DNA from: Bryobacteraceae bacterium CoA2 C42
GTDB taxonomy: Bacteria > Acidobacteriota > Terriglobia > Bryobacterales > Bryobacteraceae
Direction of reading: 5' to 3'
Assembly (NCBI GenBank): GCA_019931245.1
Contig: JAINDL010000057.1
Span: 1-64,000, forward strand
DNA length: 64,000 nt
The translations under genes were made by a program, and so were the position numbers. Of this stretch, positions 9,501-19,260 are shown piece after piece. Every line of letters begins with the position of its first letter. The stretch's first letter is position 1. The notes below the pieces were generated by a model. It saw only the letters and a list, made by a program, of their open reading frames with translations. It was not told the origin of the DNA and ran no database searches.

Positions 9501-9739
9501 GCAACTCGGGGCGGAACGTCATCCCCGGGCCGGGGCTGTTTTCCCTAAGCGTCGGCCTCGGGCGCTCCTTCCGCCTCAGCGAACGGCGCCGCCTCGAACT
9601 ACGGGCCGAATCGAACAACCTGACCAACCATCCGGTGATCACCAACGTCGCCACCACCGTCAACGCCTCCAACTACGGGCTGCCCCTCGCCATCGGCGAC
9701 ATGCGCACCGTCCGCGTGCAGATCCGCTTCCGCTTCTAG
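6572..9739 (+). CDS. Oar-like TonB-dependent outer-membrane protein with carboxypeptidase-regulatory-like domain
   Basis: The start is GTG and is followed by a signal peptide ending AAARAQS. Residues ~22-100 form a carboxypeptidase-regulatory-like beta-sandwich (GTVRASGRPVPGAIVTANQ, ELPLTPGEWTLNV). A Gly/Arg-rich low-complexity stretch occupies about residues 175-225. The remaining ~800 residues are an outer-membrane beta-barrel of the acidobacterial Oar/TonB type: FFSLTYNLTLGRNPFNG, RSGDFSAS, FVQDEWKARPNLSLNLGLRYE, ending in an aromatic FRF. The substrate is unknown; these proteins are expected to move large ligands or act at the surface. The next gene starts two bases after the stop. Confidence 0.9.
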   Translation: MGRLLLFALLFDVAAARAQSTGTVRASGRPVPGAIVTANQGQTRLETSTDEQGRYELPLTPGEWTLNVQMFGFVTATAARKVPESSPAQWSLQLRTQTQGPGPATGFALPELPAADALPSPDPADNNEAFLLNGSLSRGLASARADGPPDAGFPSASPLEMRSLNAGGPEDAGLGARGPGGGSGGGFGGPGGGRGGRGPGGARGGFGDRLGPGGRAALRQRLEQMRNATVGNRRRRGDQGVRGALSYEGRSADWNARPYSLTGLVYPRPDQSLSRFNGVLGGPLKIPKLILGDSTFFSLTYNLTLGRNPFNGAATVPTAAERSGDFSASRVNVPVAIYDPAGALPFAANRIPASRFDPAARGLLSLIPHPNSLAGIQNYQFITGVAQNSQQLSGRLNRAVNRKDRLALQLGWQLRDGQNAQLYGFLDQTRGHGYSADLSWNRNLTPRLLQSLRYRLTRNLTENTPYFAFTRDIAGELGIRGASRDPINWGPPTLNFTNFGRLADGVPLFRRDLSNNLNWGLTWVRGNHSLVSGFDFTRLRNNQRTDTNGRGTFTFSGLATSRLDAGQPAAATGYDLADFLLGFPQSSSLRFGSPANYFRGSSYAAFVQDEWKARPNLSLNLGLRYELFAPLYERYDRLANLDLAPGLTAVAPVTPGQPGPYSGPFSRALVDRDGNNFGPRLGLAWKPANGGRLTIRAGYGWYYNGSVYQNFATRLASQPPFAQTGTVQATATRRLTLADGFAQTPAQNITNTFAVDRSYRIGYAQTWSLSVQRDLFRSYVFEVGYLATKGTRLDMQRAPNRAAPGSQLDAEARRRIGNAVGFTLDTAEANSIFHSAQLRLTRRFTRGLSGAALYTWGKSIDNASSIGGGGGTVAQDDQNLANERGLSSFDIRHNFEGRFVFAPQRRSRWGRDWSFTGALLWRTGHPLTARVLGNQSDTAGTGVIGAGRAEATGLPVTAGDGLFNLAAFTLPPPGRYGNSGRNVIPGPGLFSLSVGLGRSFRLSERRRLELRAESNNLTNHPVITNVATTVNASNYGLPLAIGDMRTVRVQIRFRF

Positions 9740-9741
9740 CC

Positions 9742-11670
9742 ATGCGCCCCCTGCTTCTGCTCTCCGTCGCTGCTCTCCTGGCCCAATCCCCCACGCGGGA
9801 CCCCGGACTGGCCAGCTTCTCCACCTCCTCGAACCTCGTCCTCGTCAACCTCGCCGCCCAGGGCCGCGGGAGCCTCAAACGCGGGGATTTCCGGATCTTC
9901 GAAGACGGCAAACCGCAGCAGATCGCCGTCTTCGAGTACCAGAAGCTGGATTCCACCCCCTTGCCCCCGGTGCCCATCCCGCCCTTGGCTCCGCTCCCCG
10001 CGCCGGCCGCCGCGCCCCCGGCGCCCGCGTATAAGGACCGCCGCCTGCTCGTTCTCTTCTTCGACTTCTCCTCGCTGGGCATCGCCGAGCAGGTCCGCAG
10101 CCAGCAGGCGGCCGCCCGCTTCCTGGCCACGCAGATGACCGCCGCCGACCTCGTGGCCGTCTATACATTTTCCAACCGCCTCAAGAAGCTCGTCGAATTC
10201 ACCGCCGACCGCGCCGCCCTGCTCGCCGCCATCCAATCCTTCGGCGCTGTCGACTCCCTGGACCTCGCCGTCGCCGACGCCGATGCCGCCGACCCCGACT
10301 CCTTCTCGCTCGACGAAGCCGAATTCGCCATCTTCAATACCGACCGCAAACTGGCCGCCCTCGAAGACCTCGCCAAGGAGCTGCGCGCCATCCCCGAGAA
10401 AAAGGCCGTTCTCTACTTCTCGAGCGGCGTCTCGAAGACCGGCGTTGAAAACCAGTCGCAGCTGGATGCCACCACCAACGCCGCCGTCCGCGCGGGGCTC
10501 AGCTTCTATCCCATCGACGCTCGCGGCCTGATGGCATCCGCCCCGGCCGGAGACGCTTCGGCGGCGTCCCCGCGCGGCGCCGGCGTCTTCTCCGGGCAGA
10601 CGCAGCGGCAGCGCCGCGAGAAAGAAATGGGCTCGCAGGAGACGCTCTTCTCGCTGGCCAACGACACCGGTGGACGGGCGCTGCTCGACTCGAACGACTT
10701 ATCTGCCGGTATCCGGCAGGCGCAGAAGGACCTCGATAGCTATTACATTCTCGGCTACTACTCGACCAACGACGCCAAAGACGGCCGCTTCCGCAAGATC
10801 CGCGTCGAGGGCCCGCCGAAGATGAAGCTGGCCTACCGGCCCGGCTACTACGCCGAAAAGGTCTGGGCCAAGCTGAACGAAGACGAGCGCGAAAAGCAGC
10901 TCGCCGAAGCGCTGCAACTGGGCAATCCCGTTACCGACCTGCCGCTGGCCGTGCAACTGCTCTACTTCCGCACGGCGCCCAAATCCTATTTCGTCTCGCT
11001 GGCCGTCAAAATCCCCGGCTCAAGCCTCACACCCGATACCGGACTCGATTTCACCGGCAGCGTGAAGGATGCGCGGGGCCGGACCGTCTCGACGCTCCGC
11101 GACACGCTCCGGCTGAAGGCCGAACTCGGCAGCCGAAGCCTGCTCTACGATGCCGGCTTCTCGCTGCCTCCGGGTGAGTACCGCGTGAAGGTGCTGGCCC
11201 GGGAGAACACCCGCGGCACCATGGGCACGTTTGAAACCCGTCTGCAGGTGCCGGATCTCGAGGCCGGCCCGGAGGCGCCGGTTTCGAGTCTCGTGCTCGC
11301 CACTCAGCGCGCCCCGCTTACCGCCCCGTCCCGGGAACGCAAGCTGCAGCAGCTTCACCCTCTCGTGTCCGGCGGGCAGAAGCTGCTGCCGGCGGTGACC
11401 AACGTCTTCCGGCGCGGGCAAACGCTGCGTGTATTCGCCGAGGTCTACACCCCCTCCCTTGCCACCCTGTCCATCTACCGGGGCCGGCAGCGTGTCTTTG
11501 AGGCGCCAGCCAAACAAAGCCCAAAGCAGATCGAGTTCGCCGTGCCGCTCGCCTCCCTGCCGCCCGGCGAGTATACGGCTCAGCTGACCGTCATCAACCC
11601 GGCCAGCCAGCGCTTTGCCTTCTCCCGCCAGGGCTTCGTGGTGCTAGCGGGGGGAACCGCGGCCCAATAG
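9742..11670 (+). CDS. Secreted VWFA-related domain protein (acidobacterial type)
   Basis: The protein has an N-terminal signal segment, then the DUF-like opening LASFSTSSNLVLVNLAAQG..LKRGDFRIFEDGKPQQ typical of acidobacterial VWFA-related proteins (TIGR03436 type). The von Willebrand A fold spans about residues 90-340: LLVLFFDFSSLG carries a MIDAS-like D-x-S, and VLYFSSGVSKT and NDTGGRALLDSND follow. The motif YYILGYYSTNDAKDGRFRKI closes the module. The last ~270 residues are beta-rich. It is fully spaced as an operon partner of the TonB/Oar gene, which suggests a joint cell-surface job, possibly substrate or metal-dependent protein binding. Confidence 0.88.
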   Translation: MRPLLLLSVAALLAQSPTRDPGLASFSTSSNLVLVNLAAQGRGSLKRGDFRIFEDGKPQQIAVFEYQKLDSTPLPPVPIPPLAPLPAPAAAPPAPAYKDRRLLVLFFDFSSLGIAEQVRSQQAAARFLATQMTAADLVAVYTFSNRLKKLVEFTADRAALLAAIQSFGAVDSLDLAVADADAADPDSFSLDEAEFAIFNTDRKLAALEDLAKELRAIPEKKAVLYFSSGVSKTGVENQSQLDATTNAAVRAGLSFYPIDARGLMASAPAGDASAASPRGAGVFSGQTQRQRREKEMGSQETLFSLANDTGGRALLDSNDLSAGIRQAQKDLDSYYILGYYSTNDAKDGRFRKIRVEGPPKMKLAYRPGYYAEKVWAKLNEDEREKQLAEALQLGNPVTDLPLAVQLLYFRTAPKSYFVSLAVKIPGSSLTPDTGLDFTGSVKDARGRTVSTLRDTLRLKAELGSRSLLYDAGFSLPPGEYRVKVLARENTRGTMGTFETRLQVPDLEAGPEAPVSSLVLATQRAPLTAPSRERKLQQLHPLVSGGQKLLPAVTNVFRRGQTLRVFAEVYTPSLATLSIYRGRQRVFEAPAKQSPKQIEFAVPLASLPPGEYTAQLTVINPASQRFAFSRQGFVVLAGGTAAQ

Positions 11671-11701
11671 AACCGGGCAACGCGGCCGGTTCTGGTATAA
11701 T
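11669..11701 (+). promoter_or_regulatory. Inverted repeat overlapping an extended -10 promoter
   Basis: A perfect 8-bp inverted repeat (AGAACCGG ... CCGGTTCT, 9-base loop) lies just after the VWFA stop. Its right arm runs into TGGTATAAT, an extended -10 hexamer (11693-11701) with no good -35. The repeat could be a weak terminator for the upstream gene or an operator for the downstream promoter; the overlap with the -10 favours a regulatory role. Confidence 0.5.
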
Positions 11702-11707
11702 AAAGTA

Positions 11708-11800
11708 ATGCGATAAACCTCTAGCGGAAACGATTGCTCGCTTTCCGTCATCCACACTTTGGATCGTAAGACCGATATCTAACTTAGAGGCGACTTCCTA
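11708..11800 (+). promoter_or_regulatory. Structured 5' leader of the glucosaminidase-like gene
   Basis: About 90 bases separate the predicted start of transcription from the gene. CCTCTA (11718-11723) can pair with TAGAGG (11785-11790), enclosing CGGAAA/TTTCCG (11725-11730 with 11742-11747) and ATCC/GGAT (11750-11753 with 11761-11764), or alternatively ATCG/CGAT just downstream. The result is a junction-like fold ending at the ribosome-binding region (AGAGG). I cannot match it to a known riboswitch consensus. Confidence 0.4.
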
Positions 11801-12277
11801 TTGAAACGATGGATTACCAAGGGACTCGTGTTGTTTGCCGTCTCCCTGCCACCCGCTATGAACGCTCCCGCCGAGGATCTGCGTTCCGGGGTGTACGCCG
11901 AAGATAGCCGGATGCAGCGCATCCGCAGCTTTTTTCGCAAACGGAAGTGCCCCGCGCAACGCTACGCCGCCGAATTCCTCCATGCGTCTGACCGCTATCG
12001 GCTCGATTGGCGTCTGCTCCCGTCTCTCGCTCTGATTGAAAGTAGCGGCGGCAAAGCTTTCACCAATAACAACATATTTGGGTGGGATTCCTGCCGGCAG
12101 CGGTTTTCCTCCGTACAGGCAGGGATCCACGCGGTCGCCGAGCGGCTCGCCAACTCACCGCTTTATCAGGGCAAGTCGATCGACGACAAACTCAAGGTCT
12201 ATAATTCCAGACCGCACTATCGCGTGGCCGTCAAGCGGGTCATGCAACAACTCGAGTTCGAAACTGCCGGATTCTAA
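11801..12277 (+). CDS. Secreted glucosaminidase/lysozyme-like cell-wall hydrolase
   Basis: The start is TTG (MKRWITKGLVLFAVSL), giving a good signal peptide ending near residue 25; AGAGG lies 10 bases upstream. The mature part has AAEFLHASDRYRLDWRLLPSLALIESSGG, with a candidate catalytic glutamate in LIESSGG, then NNNIFGWD and IHAVAERLANSPLYQGKSIDDKL. This is the pattern of the small glucosaminidase / transglycosylase-like fold acting on peptidoglycan. At 158 residues it holds only the catalytic domain. It overlaps the convergent small membrane gene by four bases. Regulation may involve the structured leader. Confidence 0.75.
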   Translation: MKRWITKGLVLFAVSLPPAMNAPAEDLRSGVYAEDSRMQRIRSFFRKRKCPAQRYAAEFLHASDRYRLDWRLLPSLALIESSGGKAFTNNNIFGWDSCRQRFSSVQAGIHAVAERLANSPLYQGKSIDDKLKVYNSRPHYRVAVKRVMQQLEFETAGF

Positions 12278-12420
12278 CCCGCCAGCCGAACCCCGAAATA
12301 GAGCCCGGCGAACAGCAGCACACTTGCCGCCGCCACCGCGACCCAAACCATAGTTCGCTCGGACGCCGAACTTGCCGTTTTGGCGTCATTTTTCATCGTT
12401 TCGTCGAGGCTGTCAAACAT
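12274..12420 (-). CDS. 48-residue single-pass membrane protein (not in ORF track)
   Basis: Reading leftward from ATG at 12420 gives a 48-residue protein: a polar, acidic N-terminus (MFDSLDETMKNDAKT) and one membrane helix (MVWVAVAAASVLLFAGLYFG) with a short end. The Shine-Dalgarno GGAGG sits six bases before the ATG, unusually good for this window. A promoter-like pair TTGCGC-16-TAAGAT lies ~75 bases upstream. Its stop overlaps the stop of the convergent glucosaminidase-like gene. I do not recognise the family; topology would be N-in or N-out tail-anchor-like. Confidence 0.65.
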   Translation of the reverse strand: MFDSLDETMKNDAKTASSASERTMVWVAVAAASVLLFAGLYFGVRLAG

Positions 12421-12500
12421 GGGAGACCTCCAATTTCCTTTGCCCAAAGAAGAATTAGGCCAAACGAAAGTACGGGCGCCGGAACGGTCTTCCTAGCCGA

Positions 12501-12528
12501 ATCTTACACCCAAATCGCTCCCGCGCAA
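12501..12528 (-). promoter_or_regulatory. Candidate sigma-70 promoter for the 48-residue protein
   Basis: On the minus strand TTGCGC (12528-12523) and TAAGAT (12506-12501) are separated by 16 bases. The predicted transcript would start near 12494, leaving a leader of about 74 bases before the strong GGAGG site. Confidence 0.45.
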
Positions 12529-12574
12529 ATTGTTTTTCTCGCGCTGACGTTGTTTTTTCGCTGACGCTGCCGCG

Positions 12575-13105
12575 TTATTCGGCGGGCCGTTCGAGCCGGG
12601 CCTGAATCTGTTCGAGCAGGGCAATCTGCCGCTCCTGCATCTGCACCAGCGTGGCCCACTGCCGGTCCCGCAGTTCGTCGATCTTGGTATGGAGGCCCAT
12701 CACCTCCATTTCCGCCTTCAGGTTGATCTGGTAGTCGTACTGCGCGTCCAGCCGGTCGTGGGCGGCCTGCCGGTTTTGGCTCATCATGATTACGGGGGCC
12801 TGAATCGCCGCCACGCAGCTCAGCACGAGATTGAGCAGGATGAAGGGATAGGGGTCGAACGCGCCCGTTCGTCCCAGGTTGGCGCTAATCCAGATCGCCA
12901 TGGCTCCCAGAAATAGCCCCAGAAACGACCAGCTGCCGCCAAAGGCAGCCACCCGGTCCGCCAACCGCTGACCGAACGTCAACTTGCCGCTCAACTCCTC
13001 GTTGATGTTCCGGGCAATCGTGCTCTGGCGGAGCAGGGCAGCCACGACCATCCGTTCCTGTTCATCCAGCAGGTGGATCTGCTCGATCAGTTCGTTCGTG
13101 TTCAT
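12575..13105 (-). CDS. DUF1003 family membrane protein
   Basis: The 176-residue product matches DUF1003: an N-terminal helical part, LTFGQRLADRVAAFGGSWSF, two membrane helices (about residues 59-75 and 87-107, including PFILLNLVLSCVAAIQAPVIMMSQNRQ) and the family signature NRQAAHDRLDAQYDYQINLKAE. A coiled-coil-like C-terminus (about 130-175, QMQERQIALLEQIQARL) follows. The function of the family is unknown. It is downstream of clpC on the same strand; a large hairpin holding its ribosome-binding site lies between them. Confidence 0.9.
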   Translation of the reverse strand: MNTNELIEQIHLLDEQERMVVAALLRQSTIARNINEELSGKLTFGQRLADRVAAFGGSWSFLGLFLGAMAIWISANLGRTGAFDPYPFILLNLVLSCVAAIQAPVIMMSQNRQAAHDRLDAQYDYQINLKAEMEVMGLHTKIDELRDRQWATLVQMQERQIALLEQIQARLERPAE

Positions 13106-13113
13106 AACAACAT

Positions 13114-13149
13114 ATTCCCCCGAATCGGCCCTGGCCGATACGGGGGAAT
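13114..13149 (-). promoter_or_regulatory. Strong hairpin overlapping the DUF1003 ribosome-binding site
   Basis: Two 17-nt arms pair with a single A-A mismatch: ATTCCCCCGAATCGGCC and GGCCGATACGGGGGAAT, separated by two bases. In the minus-strand transcript the run GGGGGAA, the likely Shine-Dalgarno of DUF1003, is the last part of the stem and ends about 9 bases before the ATG. It could end the clpC transcript, shield the ribosome site, or both; the tail (ATGTTGTT) is only weakly U-rich. Confidence 0.6.
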
Positions 13150-13171
13150 CGTTAACAACAGATCACCGGAT

Positions 13172-15644
<2,473 letters not shown>

Positions 15645-15652
<8 letters not shown>

Positions 15653-16325
15653 GCGCTAATTCTCCATTCTGCAGATACAACACCCGGTCGCAGGACCGGG
15701 CAAAACTCGGGTTGTGGGTGACATAGATCGATGTCAGGCCATGCCCACGGTGCAGGTCAGCCAACAAACTGCTGATGACCTCGCCCGTCCGCTCATCCAG
15801 ATTCCCCGTGGGCTCATCGGCCAACAAATATTTCGGGCGGCCCACCAGGGCCCGCGCCAGTACTACCCGCTGCTGCTCGCCGCCGGATAACTCCCCGGTC
15901 CGATGGTGCGCCCGGGCGCCCAGGCCCACTTCGTCGAGACGAGCGCGCGCCGCCGGCGCGGCGTCCTCTCGAGCCAATCCCCGGATCAGAAGAGGCATCA
16001 TCACGTTCTCTTCGGCTGTAAACTCCGGCAGCAGGTAGTGAATTTGCCAAACGAACCCAACTTCGCGATTCCGGAACTCGGCCAGTTCGGCCTCACTCAA
16101 ACCCTGCAGCTCGCGGTCGCCACAGTAAATTTGTCCGGCCGTCGGACGATCCAGACCGCCCAGACAGTGCAGCAGAGTCGACTTGCCGGCGCCGCTCGCG
16201 CCCATCAAAGCCACCCGCTCTCCTTGCTCGACCTCAAGGTCGAGATTCGCAAACACAGTGAGCGGCAACGAACCCGACTGGTACGTCTTCTTCAGTCCGA
16301 CCGTGCGTATGACTACTCCTGCCAC
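15645..16325 (-). CDS. LolD-type ABC transporter ATP-binding protein
   Basis: The 226-residue protein is a MacB/LolD-family ATPase. It shows Walker [10 protein letters not shown], the Q-loop segment [20 protein letters not shown] (close to the LolD QFHHLLPEFTALEN pattern), signature LSGGEQQRV and Walker [14 protein letters not shown]. LolD powers release of lipoproteins from the inner membrane together with LolC/LolE, but no permease gene is nearby. It sits between an esterase-like gene and clpC and overlaps clpC by eight bases. Assignment to lipoprotein transport rather than another MacB-like exporter is likely, not certain. Confidence 0.88.
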
Positions 16326-16360
16326 CGTTCCTTCAGGCTATCACCAATTGCCGCCCCGCA

Positions 16361-17098
16361 TCAGAAGGGCGTTCCGGCCAGCGTCAGCCAGGCGTGCGCG
16401 TAGCGCCGCCCGAACTCCCGGAGCGAAGGTGCGTCAAAGTGCACCCCATCGGCTTTGGCGCGCAATCCTCCCGCGCTGACGAACGCCGTCCGGGGGAAGC
16501 GCACCGGCAGCAGGGCCAGTTGCTCGCTCACGGCGGAGTATTTGGGGTTGAAACGGCCCAGTTCGCCGACCACCACCGGGACATCGCCCACCGCCTCACG
16601 GAGCGCCTTCATCACGACCATCCACCGTTCGGCGTAGGTGCTGTCGAGACCCGGTTGCGAGTCGGCCTCGCCCTGGTGCCAGAGAATGCCGCGCAGCCGG
16701 CCGCCGGCGGCCTTGGTCCGGTCGACGGCGTTGGTGAACAGCTTGCCGCCCGGGGACCACTCTTCGAGGCTCGAACCGCCCATCGCGGCCGGAATCAGGC
16801 CCACCTCCCGCAGTTCGCCATGCTTCTGCACCGTCGCCGCGAACGTTCGGCCCAGCCCCACGCCGGCAATGGCCGGTTTGTCGAAGTGCAGCGGGTCCAG
16901 CGCCGGGGCCCACGTGCGCTCTTTTGTGAAAACGGAGATGCCGGCCAGCGGCTGCTTGTCGGCCGCTTCCACCTCGCCGCGGCCCGCCATGTTGGACTGC
17001 CCGGCCAGCAGGAATACATCCCGGCCGCTTTGGGCGAAGACGGGGCCGGCAAATAACGAAACGAACCCAAACCGGGTCAGGCGTATCGAGCTTGTCAT
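16361..17098 (-). CDS. Secreted sialate O-acetylesterase-like SGNH hydrolase (CE6 type)
   Basis: A 245-residue secreted SASA-domain carbohydrate esterase. After a signal peptide (ending FAGPVFAQ) come block I with the nucleophile, LLAGQSNMAGRG, block ILWHQGEADS and the catalytic Asp/His block ADGVHFDA. These enzymes remove acetyl groups from sialic acids or xylan-type sugars. Its start overlaps the stop of the upstream oxidoreductase (ATGA), so the pair may process one substrate. Xylan or pectin acetyl esters are as likely as sialate. Confidence 0.88.
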   Translation of the reverse strand: MTSSIRLTRFGFVSLFAGPVFAQSGRDVFLLAGQSNMAGRGEVEAADKQPLAGISVFTKERTWAPALDPLHFDKPAIAGVGLGRTFAATVQKHGELREVGLIPAAMGGSSLEEWSPGGKLFTNAVDRTKAAGGRLRGILWHQGEADSQPGLDSTYAERWMVVMKALREAVGDVPVVVGELGRFNPKYSAVSEQLALLPVRFPRTAFVSAGGLRAKADGVHFDAPSLREFGRRYAHAWLTLAGTPF

Positions 17099-18390
17099 AC
17101 GCTGAGCTTCCAGGGGCCGCGCTCTTCGCGCTTGAGCAGTTTTCGCGCCTCGGGCTGCAGGACGGTCTGCCGGGCGTCGTCCCAGTCGACCTTCAGCTTG
17201 GAGCGGAGGGCAACGTTGGCGAGCAGGCAGGTCGCCGTCGATTTGTGGCAGATCTCGATATCGGAGGCGGTCTTCTCGCGCGACTTCACGCAGGCCAGGA
17301 AGTTGGCCCAGTGCGCCAGGCTCGCGTTGTTCGAACTCTTGACTTCGACCACTTCACCCGGGCCCTCCGGATGGATGCGGTAGAGCGAGCGGTCGACAAA
17401 CAGCGACGCTTTGGTGCCGTGGAACAGCGTTCCGTAGCTCTGCTTGAACATCGAGTTGCCGTTGAACATCCGGTTCTCGTAGTGGGCCAGGAAGCCGGGG
17501 AACTCGTAGACGGCCGTGAGGGTGTCGGGCGTTTCGCGGTTGTCCTTGATCTGAAATTTGTCGCCGAGGGCGACGACGGATTTGGGCATCGGCTCGCCCA
17601 TGCCCATGCGGGCGATGTCGAGCACGTGGACGCCCCAGTCGGTCATCATGCCGCCGGCGTAGTCCCAGAACCAGCGGAAGTGCGAGAAGGCTTTGGGGTC
17701 GACGCCGAAGCGGTTGGCGTTGAAGGGGCGCTTGGGCGCGGGGCCGAGCCACATGTCCCAGTCGAGTTCGCTCGGCGGGGCGCCGTCGGGGGGATTGCCG
17801 ATGCCTTCGGGTTTCGCGTTGCCGTAGTTCCAGGTTTTGACAACCGTGACCTCGCCGATGTCGCCGCGCTTGACGATATTGCAGGCTTCGATGAAGTGGG
17901 CGCCGCTGCGCTGCATGGTGCCGCCCTGCACGACACGCTTGTATTTGCGCGCGGCCTGGACCATCTTCTGGCCCTCTTCAATCGTGACGCTCGAAGGCTT
18001 TTCGACGTAGACATCTTTGCCGGCCTTGCAGGCTTCGATGGTCATGTAGGCGTGCCAGTGGTCGGGCGTCGAGATGCAGACGATGTCGACGCTCTTGTCG
18101 GCGAGGATCTCGCGGAAGTCGCGGATTTTGCGCGCCGCCCCGCCGGGTTGCTTCGAGGACTGTTCGGCGGCGAGATCGAGGTTGGGGGTGTAGACGTCAC
18201 AGACGGCGCTGACGTGCAGATTGTCCTGGCGCATGGCCGAGTTCAGGTTGCCGCGGCCCATGCGGCCCATGCCGATAAAGGCGGCATTCAGTTTGTCGTT
18301 GGCGCCGCGCACCTGGCCGGTGAAGAGGTTGGTGGTGTAGGCGAGGCTGGCGGCCTGCAGCACCGTTCGACGGGTGGAATCCTGGGACAT
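17095..18390 (-). CDS. Gfo/Idh/MocA oxidoreductase with Tat-like leader
   Basis: I prefer the ATG at 18390 (MSQDSTRRTV); the ORF track begins at a TTG six bases earlier. The leader DSTRRTVLQAASLAY resembles a short Tat signal. The Rossmann part has AFIGMGRMGRGN, and the catalytic-type motif DVYVEKPSSV is clear; the C-terminal domain (LDWDMWLGPAPKRPFN, GGMMTDWGVHVLDIA) is the class found in exported acidobacterial/planctomycete oxidoreductases acting on sugars. It is coupled to the SASA esterase gene. Confidence 0.9.
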   Translation of the reverse strand: MSQDSTRRTVLQAASLAYTTNLFTGQVRGANDKLNAAFIGMGRMGRGNLNSAMRQDNLHVSAVCDVYTPNLDLAAEQSSKQPGGAARKIRDFREILADKSVDIVCISTPDHWHAYMTIEACKAGKDVYVEKPSSVTIEEGQKMVQAARKYKRVVQGGTMQRSGAHFIEACNIVKRGDIGEVTVVKTWNYGNAKPEGIGNPPDGAPPSELDWDMWLGPAPKRPFNANRFGVDPKAFSHFRWFWDYAGGMMTDWGVHVLDIARMGMGEPMPKSVVALGDKFQIKDNRETPDTLTAVYEFPGFLAHYENRMFNGNSMFKQSYGTLFHGTKASLFVDRSLYRIHPEGPGEVVEVKSSNNASLAHWANFLACVKSREKTASDIEICHKSTATCLLANVALRSKLKVDWDDARQTVLQPEARKLLKREERGPWKLSV

Positions 18391-18514
18391 CAGCAAAGGC
18401 TACCACGAGTTTCGGCCGGACTTGAAGCCATCGGCGGCGCCGCGCGTTTCCGCTGCACGCGCGGCCTGTGCGCGGTGGGTGATCCGGGCGCAGCCGGCGG
18501 GCTGCCCCCGGATA

Positions 18515-19207
18515 TCAACCAAACTCGAACCCGCAGATCGCGCGGGCGGGGACGTCGGGAACGAAAGGGCCGCGGCGCATGCGGACCAGTTCGCGCCGGC
18601 GCTCGAAGCCGTAGCGTTCGGCCAGCGTCAGGGCTTCGGCGTCGGAGGGAAACAGGTCCCAGCAGATGGCCTCGCCGCCGCGGCGGGAGATCGTCAACTG
18701 TAGCGCCGTCTCCAGCCCCGGCCCCACCCACGGGCCGAAGTACCAGGCGAGGCGGCCCGGGCGGCCCACGCAGGGGCCGGCGCCGGCCAGCGCGGCCAGC
18801 AGTCGGGCATCGTAGGCAACCGCGGCCCGGGGCCGCTCCCAACGCTCGATCGGCTGTTCGTCCACGAAGTTCAGCTTGCGGTAGAGCGGGGCGCCCATGG
18901 CCGTGGCGTCGAGCCGGAAGCAGGTCGCCTCCATCCCGAGGGCCTCTTCGAGGAGCCGGGTGGCATAGCCGCGGCCGCGGTAGGCGGGGGCGGTCAACAC
19001 CATGCCGATCCAGACGACGCCGTTCGAGTAGCGGACAGCCGTTGTGGTCGCGGCCAGTTCGCCATCGGCGAAGATGCCCCAGCAAGTGTCGGGGGCAAGC
19101 GAGAGGGTTCGAGCCCAGTCGGCCGCCGTCTGGTTCCAGTGGGCGGCTTCGACGAGGCGCATGGCGGCGGGGATGTCGGAGGCCTGCAGGAGGCGCAGTT
19201 CACTCAT
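18515..19207 (-). CDS. GNAT-family N-acetyltransferase
   Basis: The 230-residue protein has an N-terminal GNAT domain: the acetyl-CoA-binding loop is visible in VLTAPAYRGRGYATRLLEEAL and the closing segment GAPLYRKLNFV. The C-terminal ~90 residues (WDLFPSDAEALTLAERYGFERR) look like the end of a second, degenerate GNAT-like unit, as in some two-domain members. Substrate is unknown. It is followed on the minus strand by a ~115-base gap before the oxidoreductase gene with nothing recognisable. Confidence 0.85.
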   Translation of the reverse strand: MSELRLLQASDIPAAMRLVEAAHWNQTAADWARTLSLAPDTCWGIFADGELAATTTAVRYSNGVVWIGMVLTAPAYRGRGYATRLLEEALGMEATCFRLDATAMGAPLYRKLNFVDEQPIERWERPRAAVAYDARLLAALAGAGPCVGRPGRLAWYFGPWVGPGLETALQLTISRRGGEAICWDLFPSDAEALTLAERYGFERRRELVRMRRGPFVPDVPARAICGFEFG

Positions 19208-19260
19208 AACCGATCTCCAGCGTACCCCGGTGTGCTACCGTTTTTCTTTCCCTTTCTTCC

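Noticed and set aside
11708-11800. c-di-AMP (ydaO) or GEMM c-di-GMP riboswitch
   Set aside because: The gene class would fit, but the conserved bases of those aptamers are not present; kept only as an unclassified structured leader.
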